Assembly (NCBI GenBank): GCA_003022485.1
Contig: PXTS01000044.1
Span: 1-39,805 of the forward strand
Source of the DNA: Bacteroidetes bacterium QS_8_68_28
GTDB taxonomy: Bacteria; Bacteroidota; Rhodothermia; Rhodothermales; Salinibacteraceae
DNA: 39,805 bases
Reading direction: 5' to 3'
Positions 25,935 to 34,941 of this stretch are shown piece after piece (position 1 is the stretch's first letter; each line of letters begins with the position of its first letter). The position numbers and the translations under genes are program-made. A model generated the notes under the pieces. It was not told the DNA's origin. It did no database searches and saw only the letters and a program-made list of their open reading frames with translations.

Positions 25935-27527
25935 CTACGAAACTCGTTTGACGACCACCGCTTCCGCCTCGCGCCGCGCCGGGAGCTCTTCGGGGAGTGC
26001 GCGCGGAGGTGCCACGGAGAGGCGAAAGTCAACGCGGCGGCTTTCCGCCCAGTATTCGATCACGTTTCCAGATCGCTTGTCGGCTCGGTGCAGGGAAAGA
26101 ATTTGCCCGACCGCGAAATCAACCATGGTTTCAGCGGAGAGGTGCCCGAGTGTCCGCCGGTGGCGGAGCGTGCGGCCCTGTCGGTGGTAGACGGCAAGCC
26201 GGCCCCCGCTCCCGTTGGTTCCCACCAGGTACACGACGCGAGCGTCGAGCTGCAAGGCCTCGGCGAGAACGCCCCTAAACACCTCGGCCGGAATCAAAGG
26301 CGCGGCTCCTTCGCTCGCGGCCGCCGTCGTCGCCGCCGCGTCCGTCTTACGCTCTCGACTCCGGCCGCGCCCCGAGGAGTTCGGCGGGCGTTCTTTCGAA
26401 GGGGGCCATTCCGTTCGGTGCTCTTCGAGACGCTCCCGGGCCCTTCGGAGCGTCTCTTGGAGGGAAGATGGAACTGAAGAGCGATCTTCAAAAAAGCGAA
26501 TGTCTTTTTCTTGCGGCGTCCTCCCCGCTGACAGGTCCGAACGGAGCCGCTGTACCGCCCGCTCGCGGGCGAGTTGGGGCAGGGCATCGGCGAAGACCTC
26601 TTCGATCCGCTCCTCGGGGGCGTACGCGAGCGTGTGGCTCGCCACCTCGAGGTCCGCCAGCAGGCGTTCCAGCGAAGGGCGCCCCGGATCATGCGAGGCG
26701 AATGCCCAGCGCAGCGTTCCCTTCTCTTTCTCGTACGCGGTGCGCACCGGGACCACGTTCAGATCGACCATGCGCGCCCACTGCTCGAGCGTGAAGCGGC
26801 TTCGGCGTTTGCGGATTAAGGTCCTGACGCTGTGCATGTTAAAGTCCACCGAGTCGAACTCGTAGACCTTGGCGGCCCGTGCGTAGACGGCTTCGCGATC
26901 CACCTCCGGCATCCGCGCGACGGTGCGCCAGAGCGCGCCGGGCATGCCTGCCTTCTTCCAGCGGCGCCGGGCGGCGCCCACCTGTCCGGCGGTCACGATC
27001 TGGTCGAAAAGGAGCATCGTCGCTACGCGGTCACGCAGATCCAGCGCCGAGAAGGAGTCTTGTTCTTGCTGCTGCGATCCCCGCCGTCCGTTCAGCGATG
27101 CCAGAGCGCGGGATCGCTCGCGCAAGAGCGCGCGCACGCGTCTCAGAAGCATGCTCGGGGGGAGCGGCCGGCTCACCACCTCGTCGGCGATCTCGAAGAT
27201 CCGCTCGCTCGCCGGTTGGTTGTGTTGTTTAGAAAGAACGAGAAGGCAGGGCAGGTAGCCTCTCGCCTCTTCTCTGAGGGCGCGCAGGGCATCCCGGTGC
27301 TGGTGAAGGGAGGGGCCGTCGATCAGCGCGAGGTCTACGTCTTTCGGCCAGGCGCTCGCGTGCCGGCCGCCCGCGACGTCATACTGCTTGCTTAGTTCAC
27401 GCCGAATCCGGCGCCGGTTGCCTGTCCCTTCGAAGAGAAGAAGGATCTGCTCTTGAGAATCGTTCGGATCCTCCTTTTCAGAGAGCATCTCTCCCAGAAG
27501 AAGCTCGCGCGCTGCCGCAGATTTCAT
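25935..27527 (-). CDS. Protein with degenerate receiver-like N-terminus and GspE/MshE N-terminal-like domains, no ATPase domain seen
   Basis: Start MKSAAARELLLGEML at 27527; ILLLFEGTGNRRRIRRELSKQYDV...EIADEVVSRPLPPSMLLRRVRALL receiver-like; LLFDQIVTAGQVGAARRRWKKAGM...FTLEQWARMVDLNVVPVRTAYEKEKGTLRWAFASHDP GspE-N-like; C-terminal LQLDARVVYLVGTNGSGGRLAVYHRQGRT...VDFRLSVAPP resembles the N2 region of T2SSE proteins. No Walker A GxxxxGK[ST]. Confidence 0.5.
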   Translation of the reverse strand: MKSAAARELLLGEMLSEKEDPNDSQEQILLLFEGTGNRRRIRRELSKQYDVAGGRHASAWPKDVDLALIDGPSLHQHRDALRALREEARGYLPCLLVLSKQHNQPASERIFEIADEVVSRPLPPSMLLRRVRALLRERSRALASLNGRRGSQQQEQDSFSALDLRDRVATMLLFDQIVTAGQVGAARRRWKKAGMPGALWRTVARMPEVDREAVYARAAKVYEFDSVDFNMHSVRTLIRKRRSRFTLEQWARMVDLNVVPVRTAYEKEKGTLRWAFASHDPGRPSLERLLADLEVASHTLAYAPEERIEEVFADALPQLARERAVQRLRSDLSAGRTPQEKDIRFFEDRSSVPSSLQETLRRARERLEEHRTEWPPSKERPPNSSGRGRSRERKTDAAATTAAASEGAAPLIPAEVFRGVLAEALQLDARVVYLVGTNGSGGRLAVYHRQGRTLRHRRTLGHLSAETMVDFAVGQILSLHRADKRSGNVIEYWAESRRVDFRLSVAPPRALPEELPARREAEAVVVKRVS

Positions 27528-27636
27528 AGGCCAAGCGTGCCGGCCGAGGGGCAAAATCACATACGATAAGCCGTGCTCCCTACCCACTGCGCGGCCGTTG
27601 AAGAAGCCAGGACCGCTCCCCTCGAAGGGCGTCTTT

Positions 27637-29157
27637 TCAGGGGAGGGAACTCGGCGGTGCGTCCTCCACAAATTCGGGCGTGCCCTGCAAGATGCCGCGA
27701 AGCTCGGTGAGCGGCTCGCCCACTTTGAGGCCGTACTGCGTGATGGCAAACTCACGCAAAGTGTTCTCGAAATCGCCCGCCCGTTTTTTGAGCACGCCGA
27801 TGGCTTTTCGCAGTTCGCCTTTCATTTCGAGGTAGCGCAGAAAGACGATGTTGTCAGCGACGTAGCTGAGCGCCGACGCGGTGGGCGTGAAATCGCCGGT
27901 GACGGAAGACACTTCGTCGGTGAAAAACACAGTCACGTTCTTGTTCACGAGGTACTTCGTGAGCGCTTGCAGGCGCCTGGCAAACGCCGACTTCCGCATG
28001 AAGTTTTGCAGGCCCGTGAGGCTGTCGATCATAATGACACCTGCCTCGCGCTCTTCGACTTCGCGGCGCACCCTCTGCGAAAAGCGGTCGATAGAGAAAT
28101 TCCACGGGCGCACGGTGCGAAGCGCCAGCGTGTCTCGCTCGACCATTTCCTGGATCGGAATGTTGATCGCCTCGCAGCGGTGAATCATCGTCTCCGGTTC
28201 TTCCTCGAGGTTGAACACGACCGAACGCTCTCCTCGTCCGGCGGCCTCTTTGACGAATTGAAGTCCGAGGGTCGTCTTCCCGACCCCCGCCGGCCCGCTG
28301 ACGATGGACGTCGTCCCCCGCTCGATCCCTCCGTTGAGCAACTGGTCCATCTCCGGCACGCCCGTAGAGACCGTCTCCCCGGTGAACTGCCGCGCCTCCA
28401 TGTCGGGGGCGAGCCTCGGATGCACTGTGATGCCTGTCGCGGAGATGGTAAAGCCGTGGGGCCCCTGCTTCGCGCTTCCCCCTCGAAATTTGGGCACGGT
28501 AATGAGGCGCCCGTTCTCCCCTTGACGTAGCTCTAAGATACCGTCGCTGAGAAACTGAAGGTCGTGGTCGGGCGCCTCGGGGCTGCTTTCGGAGGTGAAG
28601 AGCACGGTGGCGCCTTGCTCGGTGAGAAACCGCACGAACGAGAGCACCTGCTTGCGAAACTGCTCCGGGCTGGCCGCCAGGTAGCGAAACTGCGTCATCG
28701 AGTCGACGAACACGCGCGCAGGTCGGGTCTCCTCGACGCGTTCGACGATGGCCTCCATCGCAGGCTCGCGTTCGACCTCCGAGGGCGAGAAGATGTCGTA
28801 GGTGTCGGCTTCTTGGAAAAAGTCGGCCTCCGGCGCCAGGTTCAGAAACGACACCGGCTCCAGGTTGAAGCCGAGGCGGGCGGCGTGAGCCCGCACCTGC
28901 TCCCCCGGCTCGCCGAGGGTGATGAAGAGAGCTTCGCTCGCTGTGTCGGCGGTCAGGAAATGCGCGCCGAGAATCGTCTTGCCCGCGCCCGGCCCCCCGC
29001 GCAGCAGGTACGCCCGCTCCGGTTCCACTCCCCCGCCGAGCACTTCGTCCAGGCCGGCAATGCCGGTGCTGAGGCGCTCAGGAGGCGTCGAAGCGTCGGA
29101 AGAGGTGGGCGCGCCGGGGGCCGCAGCAGGAGCCGGGGAGGCGTTCGTCGAAGGCAT
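27637..29157 (-). CDS. KaiC-like double RecA-domain ATPase
   Basis: Two Walker A motifs GGPGAGKTIL and GPAGVGKTTL; STGIAGLDEVLGGGVEPERAYLLRGG and STGVPEMDQLLNGGIERGTTSIVSG; VFVDSMTQFRYL and VIMIDSLTGLQNFM. Confidence 0.9.
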   Translation of the reverse strand: MPSTNASPAPAAAPGAPTSSDASTPPERLSTGIAGLDEVLGGGVEPERAYLLRGGPGAGKTILGAHFLTADTASEALFITLGEPGEQVRAHAARLGFNLEPVSFLNLAPEADFFQEADTYDIFSPSEVEREPAMEAIVERVEETRPARVFVDSMTQFRYLAASPEQFRKQVLSFVRFLTEQGATVLFTSESSPEAPDHDLQFLSDGILELRQGENGRLITVPKFRGGSAKQGPHGFTISATGITVHPRLAPDMEARQFTGETVSTGVPEMDQLLNGGIERGTTSIVSGPAGVGKTTLGLQFVKEAAGRGERSVVFNLEEEPETMIHRCEAINIPIQEMVERDTLALRTVRPWNFSIDRFSQRVRREVEEREAGVIMIDSLTGLQNFMRKSAFARRLQALTKYLVNKNVTVFFTDEVSSVTGDFTPTASALSYVADNIVFLRYLEMKGELRKAIGVLKKRAGDFENTLREFAITQYGLKVGEPLTELRGILQGTPEFVEDAPPSSLP

Positions 29158-29327
29158 GGAGGGCGGGGCCTGTCAGTGAATCAGTGCTCAGTGAAGCCGT
29201 GTTTGCGTCGTTCGAGGTGGTAGACGAGATGGCAAGAGCGGATGGCAAGAGCGGTTCGCGTGCAGGGAGCGCGGCCTGCGGCGCGAGGGGGAATGAGACG
29301 GCTGCCGAGAGCGCGCTTCCATTGCTT

Positions 29328-32300
29328 TCACGTTTCGGCCGTGCCGAGTTCGGCCGTGCCGAGCACCTCTCGGGTCGCCTCGAGCAGGTCGTCCTTCGAG
29401 AAGGGTTTGCCGAGGTGGCCGTCGAACCCGGCCTCGCGGTAGCGCTCCGCGTCGCCTCCCGTCGCATGGGCGGTAAACGCCACTGCCGGGACGCCCGCCG
29501 TCGGCGCGCCGGGCCCCTCGCGCAGCCGCCCGAGCAGTTCGATCCCATCTTCGGGGGCGCTCAGGCTGATATCGATGAGCATCAGGTCCAACGGCGCGCC
29601 GTCGGCCTCACTCCCAGTCCGGCCCTCGGCCAACGCGAGCGCCTCCTCGGCCCCCGCCGCGCTCTCCACGTCGCAATGCCCCCGGAGCATATGTTCGACC
29701 AATGCCCGCGTGTTGGCGTTGTCCTCGACGAGAAGAACTCGGGGCTGCGCGGGGCCTGCTTCCTCCCCGCCGCTGGACCGGTCCGCGTCCGGCGGCTCCG
29801 CTCCGGCAGTAGCCTCTCCGGCAGTAACCTCTTCGCCTGCCGGCCCCACAGGAGGGAACCGCATCGTGAACGTCGTCCCTTCGCCTTTCTCAGACTCCAC
29901 GTCGATGGTCCCGTCCATCTGCTCGACGAGGCGTTTGGCGATGGCCAGTCCCAGCCCGGCGCCCTCGTGCGAGCGCGTCAGCCCCTTCGACTCCTGCTCG
30001 AAGTCTGCAAAGAGGCCGCCGCCGCCTTCGAGGAAGTCGTCCCCGATCCCGGAGCCGGTGTCCTCGACCTCGACCCGTACTTCCTGCTCTCCCTGCTCAA
30101 CGCGTACGGTCACGTGGCCCTCCTCGGTAAACTTGATCGCGTTGCCGATCAGGTTGTCCAAGACGCGCCCGAAGGCCCCTTCGCTCAAAGCGGCGCGCGC
30201 GTCTTTCCCCTCGGGCGGAATCTGCACGCGCAGCGCGAGGCCCTTCTCCTCGGCCGCCGGGCGGTGCACTTCGGCGGCGGCGCGCACCTGCGCAGCCACG
30301 TCGGTCGGCGCGGTGGTCATCTCGGCCCGGCCCGTGCCGCCGCCGCCCTCCAGCTTCGCGAGCTCGAGGATCGAGTCGAGCGTCTTTTGCAGACGCTGCC
30401 CGCTCGCAACGATGCGCCCGGCGAACTCCTGCTGCTCGCCTTCGCTCTCCTCTCCGAGCACGTCCGCAAAGCCGATAATCGAGGCCAGCGGCGTGCGCAG
30501 CTCGTGGCTCATGTTGTTCAGAAACGAGGTCTTCGCTTCCAACAACTCCTCGGCGCGCTCGCGCGCCTCCCGCTCCGCCTCGAGCTCGACGCTGTCGCTC
30601 ACGTCGCGGGAGCTGACCAAGATGCCCTCGACGGCCGGGTTGTCCAGCAGGTTGCACCCGGCCGACTCGAGGTGCACCCACGAGCCGTCGGCGTGGCGCG
30701 TGCGAAACTGTACTTTCGTCGACTCGCCGGGGGGCGCCTGAATGATCGCTCGAAACGCCGCGCGCACGCGCTCCCGGTCGCCGGGGTGTATGCGCTCGAA
30801 AGAATTGGTGCCCTCGACGTCCGCCGGGGCGCGGCCGAGCACGCGCTTCGCGGAGGGGCTGGTCCGGCGGACCGTGCCGTCTTTTTCAAGGATGGTGATG
30901 ATGTCGGACGTGTTTTCGAAAAGCGCGCGGTGGTGCTCCTCGCTTTCCCGAAGCCGCTCTTCGGTCTCTTTGCGCGCGGTGACGTCCTGCACGATGCCGA
31001 CGATCTGAACGACCTCGCCGCCGTCCTCCTCGCTACGTACCGGGAACGCCCGGTCTCGAACCCACCGGATTTCTCCATCCGGGCGCACGACCCGAAACTC
31101 TTCGTCGTAGTCGCCCTGCGCCTGGTCGGTCAGGGCCGCTTCGCGGACGCGGTCGCGGTCCTCGGGATGGATCGCCTCGATCCACAAACGCGGTGACTCG
31201 TAGAGCTCCTCGCACCGGCGCCCCCAGATCTCCTCGAAGGCCGGGCTGATATAGCACATCTCCCGTTTTTGCGGGTCGGTGACCCAGAATACCTCCGTGA
31301 CCGTCTCGGCGATAAGCTGCAAGCGCTCCCGGTTCTCCCGGAGGGCCTCCTGGGCCTGCTTGCGCTCGCTGATGTCTTCGAAGAACACCGAGAGGCCGGT
31401 CTCGAAAGGGTACGCGCGAACCTCGACCCAGACGTCCAGCGGCGGGAAAAAGGTCTCGAGACTGACCGCTTCTCCCTCTGCGACGGCCCGGTGGCACTCC
31501 TCATCGAAGACCGTATCGACGGCCTCCGGGAACTCTTCCCACACGTTTTGCCCCAGCAGCTCCTCGCGCCGCCGCTCAAAGACGCGCTCGGCCGCGTCAT
31601 TGACGTAGGTAACGTTCCAGTCCTCGTCGAGCGCGAAGAACGCGTCGCTCATGCTCTCGAGGAGCTCTTCGATCTGGTCCCGGCTCTCGCGGAGGGCCTG
31701 CTCGGTCTGCTCCCGTTCGAAATAGCCGGCCAGCAGGTCGCTGGTCACGCGCAGGACGTGCGAGTCGCTGCGGTCCCAGTCGCGGCCCGGGCCGGTGTGC
31801 TCGAAGCCGAGGACGCCGTAGAGCGTGCCGTCGCTCCGGGGAATCGGCACGTCCAGCAGTGACGCGATGTCCTGCCGGGCGAGGTAGCGCTGCTCCGCCT
31901 CCGCCTCGGGCGGCAGATCGGAGACCCGGATATGCAGCGGTTCCTCAACTTGCCGGAGCTGCTCGAACCACCACGGAAACGCCTCGGGAGAAAGGGTTTC
32001 TTTGCGTTGGGTAGTCCTTGGCCCGGAGGACTCCTGATGCGAAGCAACCCACTCGTGCGTTCGGGCCAGCGGCCCGTCGGCGCCGGGGCGCTCGAGAAGG
32101 TACGTACGGTCGGCTTCGACGGCCTCGCCCAGCAGCGCGAGCACCGCGTCGAGGTCGGCGTCCCCAGAGAGTAGCTCGGAAGATACGCGGGCCACCGTTT
32201 CTTCCAAGCGCGCGCGGCGCTGCTCCATTTCGCTCATCACCATCGCGGCGAAGTCCTCGAGGCGCGTCTTCTCCTCGTCGCTAAAGCCGCGCGGCTTCCG

Positions 32301-32804
32301 GTCCAAGACGCACAGCGTGCCGATTGCGTGGCCCCCCTCCGGCGTGACCAGCGGCGCGCCGGCGTAGAAGCGCACGTGCTCCTCGCCGGTCACGAGCGGG
32401 TTGCCGGAGAAGCGTTCGTCTGCAGTCGCGTCCTCCACGACCATCGGCTCCTGGGACGCGATGGCGTGGCGGCAGAACGAGATCTCCCGGTCGAGCTCCC
32501 GGTGATCGGTGCCGTAGCACGACTTGGACCACTGCCGCTCCTCATCCACGAGTGCTACGAGCGCGATGGGCACGTCGAAGCAGTCGGCCGCCAAGCGCGT
32601 GATGCGGTCGAATGCTTCCTCTGGCGGGGTGTCCAAGACGCCGTAGCGCCGGAGCGCGTCGAGGCGCTCCTGTTCCTCCGAGGCCTCGGTCCCTTCGGAG
32701 GGCGCGTCGCTCCCCCGGCGATCCTGCCTCCCATTGAGGCGGGGCCGAGCGGGGCTTTCCTTCGAGTCGGGTAACTTCTTCACGATACTAATTTGAGGCG
32801 TCAA
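29328..32804 (-). CDS. Hybrid sensor histidine kinase: GAF, second GAF, multiple PAS/PAC, HisKA, HATPase_c, receiver
   Basis: RLDALRRYGVLDTPPEEAFDRITRLAADCFDVPIALVALVD (GAF); SFLNNMSHELRTPLASIIGFADVLGEE (H box); VLDNLIGNAIKFTEEGHVTVRVE, DTGSGIGDDFL, GAGLGLAIAKRLVEQMDGTIDVES; RVLLVEDNANTRALVEHML. Confidence 0.92.
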   Translation of the reverse strand: MTPQISIVKKLPDSKESPARPRLNGRQDRRGSDAPSEGTEASEEQERLDALRRYGVLDTPPEEAFDRITRLAADCFDVPIALVALVDEERQWSKSCYGTDHRELDREISFCRHAIASQEPMVVEDATADERFSGNPLVTGEEHVRFYAGAPLVTPEGGHAIGTLCVLDRKPRGFSDEEKTRLEDFAAMVMSEMEQRRARLEETVARVSSELLSGDADLDAVLALLGEAVEADRTYLLERPGADGPLARTHEWVASHQESSGPRTTQRKETLSPEAFPWWFEQLRQVEEPLHIRVSDLPPEAEAEQRYLARQDIASLLDVPIPRSDGTLYGVLGFEHTGPGRDWDRSDSHVLRVTSDLLAGYFEREQTEQALRESRDQIEELLESMSDAFFALDEDWNVTYVNDAAERVFERRREELLGQNVWEEFPEAVDTVFDEECHRAVAEGEAVSLETFFPPLDVWVEVRAYPFETGLSVFFEDISERKQAQEALRENRERLQLIAETVTEVFWVTDPQKREMCYISPAFEEIWGRRCEELYESPRLWIEAIHPEDRDRVREAALTDQAQGDYDEEFRVVRPDGEIRWVRDRAFPVRSEEDGGEVVQIVGIVQDVTARKETEERLRESEEHHRALFENTSDIITILEKDGTVRRTSPSAKRVLGRAPADVEGTNSFERIHPGDRERVRAAFRAIIQAPPGESTKVQFRTRHADGSWVHLESAGCNLLDNPAVEGILVSSRDVSDSVELEAEREARERAEELLEAKTSFLNNMSHELRTPLASIIGFADVLGEESEGEQQEFAGRIVASGQRLQKTLDSILELAKLEGGGGTGRAEMTTAPTDVAAQVRAAAEVHRPAAEEKGLALRVQIPPEGKDARAALSEGAFGRVLDNLIGNAIKFTEEGHVTVRVEQGEQEVRVEVEDTGSGIGDDFLEGGGGLFADFEQESKGLTRSHEGAGLGLAIAKRLVEQMDGTIDVESEKGEGTTFTMRFPPVGPAGEEVTAGEATAGAEPPDADRSSGGEEAGPAQPRVLLVEDNANTRALVEHMLRGHCDVESAAGAEEALALAEGRTGSEADGAPLDLMLIDISLSAPEDGIELLGRLREGPGAPTAGVPAVAFTAHATGGDAERYREAGFDGHLGKPFSKDDLLEATREVLGTAELGTAET

Positions 32805-32832
32805 TGTCGCAGCCGAAGCCCGTCAAGCCTCT

Positions 32833-32849
32833 AAAACCTGACAGGTTTT
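32833..32849. repeat. Palindrome AAAACCTG-A-CAGGTTTT upstream of the histidine kinase
   Basis: Perfect 8 bp arms around one base, about 30 bp upstream of the kinase start. Confidence 0.6.
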
Positions 32850-33025
32850 CGCACGCGACGATCACGCGGACCTGAACAGCCATTGCGACATCAATTTCGC
32901 GACGGTATGACAGGCCGCTACGCTTACTTACAGACGTGCTTGTAGGAACTCTTGTAGGAACGAGAGGGCTTTGAGCCGGCTGCAACTACGTCAAAGACAA
33001 TGCCACTCACGCCGCAGTCACGCCC

Positions 33026-33073
33026 CTGTTCCACGCCAGGGCTGTTCTACACCAGAGCTGTTCTACGCCAGAG
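33026..33073. repeat. Three tandem 16 bp units spanning the sufE stop codon
   Basis: CTGTTCCACGCCAGGG / CTGTTCTACACCAGAG / CTGTTCTACGCCAGAG; the sufE stop (TAG, minus) lies in the third unit at 33063-33065. Confidence 0.9.
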
Positions 33074-33494
33074 CCGCGGCGCGTTCTTTGATCTGGCGCA
33101 CCATCGCGTGGAGGCCGTTTTTGCGTGTGGGCGAGAGGTGTTCGTCCATGCCGATCTCGCCGAGGAAGCCCAGCTCGACGGTAACAACGGCCTCCGGCGG
33201 CTGGTCGTCGAGCACGCGGATCAGCAGCGCCACGAGGCCGCGCGTGATGGCGGCGTTGCTGTCGCCGGTGAGGCGCAGGCGCCCGTTCTCGCCGGGCTCG
33301 GCGCGCACCCAGACCTTCGACTGGCATCCCTCGATGCGGTGCGCGTCGTTTTTGTACGCCTCGGCGATTTCGGGAATCTCGCGGCCCAGGTCGATCAGGT
33401 GCTCGTAGCGGCCCATCCAGCCGTCGAAGAGGCTGAACTCAGCGATGAGGTCGTCTGCACGGGCGTCGATGGTGGATTCGGCCGTAGCAGGCAT
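33063..33494 (-). CDS. sufE: Fe-S biogenesis cysteine desulfuration protein SufE
   Basis: DDLIAEFSLFDGWMGRYEHLIDLGREIPEIAEAYKNDAHRIEGCQSKVWVRAEPGENGRLRLTGDSNAAITRGLVALLIRVLDDQPPEAV; GCQS cysteine motif. Confidence 0.92.
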   Translation of the reverse strand: MPATAESTIDARADDLIAEFSLFDGWMGRYEHLIDLGREIPEIAEAYKNDAHRIEGCQSKVWVRAEPGENGRLRLTGDSNAAITRGLVALLIRVLDDQPPEAVVTVELGFLGEIGMDEHLSPTRKNGLHAMVRQIKERAAALA

Positions 33495-33580
33495 GATGGG
33501 TCGTTTGGGGGGTGGTTTTTGGTTTCTCGCCGCGAAGACCAGTGACCAACAATCAACCCCCGAAAGGCCAAGCAGGTCCT

Positions 33581-34861
33581 TCACCCGAACATGCGACGCA
33601 CTTTGCGCAATCCCTCGACGAGGCGATCCACGTCGCTTCGGTCGTTGTAGCAGGCCAGCGACGCGCGCACCGTGCCGGGGATCGAGAAGTGCTCCATCAA
33701 AGGTTGCGCGCAGTGGTGGCCGGTGCGCACGGCGACGCCCATTCGGTCGAGGACGGTGCCGGCGTCGTAGGGATGCACGTCCCCCAGCAGGAACGAGAGC
33801 ACGCTCGCCTTCTCCCGCGCGGTGCCGACGAGGCGAATGTCGTCGATCTCACGGACGCGCTCGGTGGCGTATTCGAGAAGCGCTTTTTCGTGCCGGCGCA
33901 CGCGGGGGCGGCCCTGCTCCTTCAACCACGCGGCGGCGGCCCCCAGCGCGATGACGGATGAAATATTCGGCGTGCCCGCCTCGAATTTGTGCGGGACCTC
34001 TGCGTAGGTCGTGTCCTCGAAGGACACCTCGTCGATCATGTCGCCGCCGCCCTGGTACGGCGGCATTGCGTCGAGGAGCCGGCGCCGCCCGTAGAGCACG
34101 CCGATGCCGGTGGGGCCGTACATCTTGTGCCCGCTAAAGCAGAAGAAGTCCGCCCCCAGCGCTTCCACATCGACGGGTAGGTGCGGAACGGATTGCGCGC
34201 CGTCGACCAGCACCTTCGCGCCCGCCTCGTGGGCCGCCCGGACGATTTCCTCGACCGGGTTGATCGTGCCCAGCGCGTTGCTGACGTGCGTGACGGCGAC
34301 GAGCTTGGTGCGTTCGGAAAGCCGTTTTTCGAACGCCTCGAAGACCAGCTCGCCCCGGTCGGTGACGGGGATGATCTTGATCTGCGCGCCCGTCTCTTCG
34401 CAGATGCGCTGCCAGGGGACGATGTTGGAATGGTGCTCCATCTGCGAGAGCAGGACCTCATCGCCTTCCTGCAACTCCGCGCGGCCCCAGGTGGCGGCCA
34501 CGAGGTTGATCGCCTCGGTCGTCCCGCGCGTGTAGACGATTTGCTCGTGCGCAGGACGCCCGCCTGCTTCGGGGGCGCCGATGAAGTCGGCCATGCGCTC
34601 GCGCACCGCCTCGTAGGCGTCAGAGGCCTGCTGGCTGAGGAAGTGCACGCCGCGATGGACGTTTGCGTTCTCACGCGTGTAGTAGCCGGTGAGGCGGTCA
34701 ATCACCGCCTGGGGCTTCTGCGTGGTGGCCGCGTTGTCGAGGTAGACAAGCGGCTGGTCGTCGTAGAGGTCTTGCTGGAGCGCAGGGAACGCGGCGCGCA
34801 CCGCTTCGACGTCGTAGTCGGCATCGAGGACCGCTTCTTGTTTCGGGCGCGTGGCTTCCAT
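33581..34861 (-). CDS. sufS: Cysteine desulfurase SufS
   Basis: YLDNAATTQKPQAVIDRLTGYY, QMEHHSNIVPWQRI, FFCFSGHKMYGPTGIGVLYG (PLP lysine), VRTGHHCAQPLM. Confidence 0.95.
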   Translation of the reverse strand: MEATRPKQEAVLDADYDVEAVRAAFPALQQDLYDDQPLVYLDNAATTQKPQAVIDRLTGYYTRENANVHRGVHFLSQQASDAYEAVRERMADFIGAPEAGGRPAHEQIVYTRGTTEAINLVAATWGRAELQEGDEVLLSQMEHHSNIVPWQRICEETGAQIKIIPVTDRGELVFEAFEKRLSERTKLVAVTHVSNALGTINPVEEIVRAAHEAGAKVLVDGAQSVPHLPVDVEALGADFFCFSGHKMYGPTGIGVLYGRRRLLDAMPPYQGGGDMIDEVSFEDTTYAEVPHKFEAGTPNISSVIALGAAAAWLKEQGRPRVRRHEKALLEYATERVREIDDIRLVGTAREKASVLSFLLGDVHPYDAGTVLDRMGVAVRTGHHCAQPLMEHFSIPGTVRASLACYNDRSDVDRLVEGLRKVRRMFG

Positions 34862-34888
34862 CGTGGTAGAGGGGTGTGAAGTGAGGGG

Positions 34889-34924
34889 GGAAGGGGCGGT
34901 CCAAGTAGAGCTATCGCCCCTTCC
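34889..34924. terminator. Hairpin between sufD and sufS
   Basis: GGAAGGGGCG (34889-34898) and CGCCCCTTCC (34915-34924) are perfect reverse complements; loop of 16 nt; terminator or processing role not established. Confidence 0.4.
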
Positions 34925-34941
34925 TCCTTTCAAACCTTCCT

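Noticed and set aside
29184-31196. 670 aa plus-strand ORF
   Set aside because: Antisense to the hybrid histidine kinase; spurious shadow ORF.
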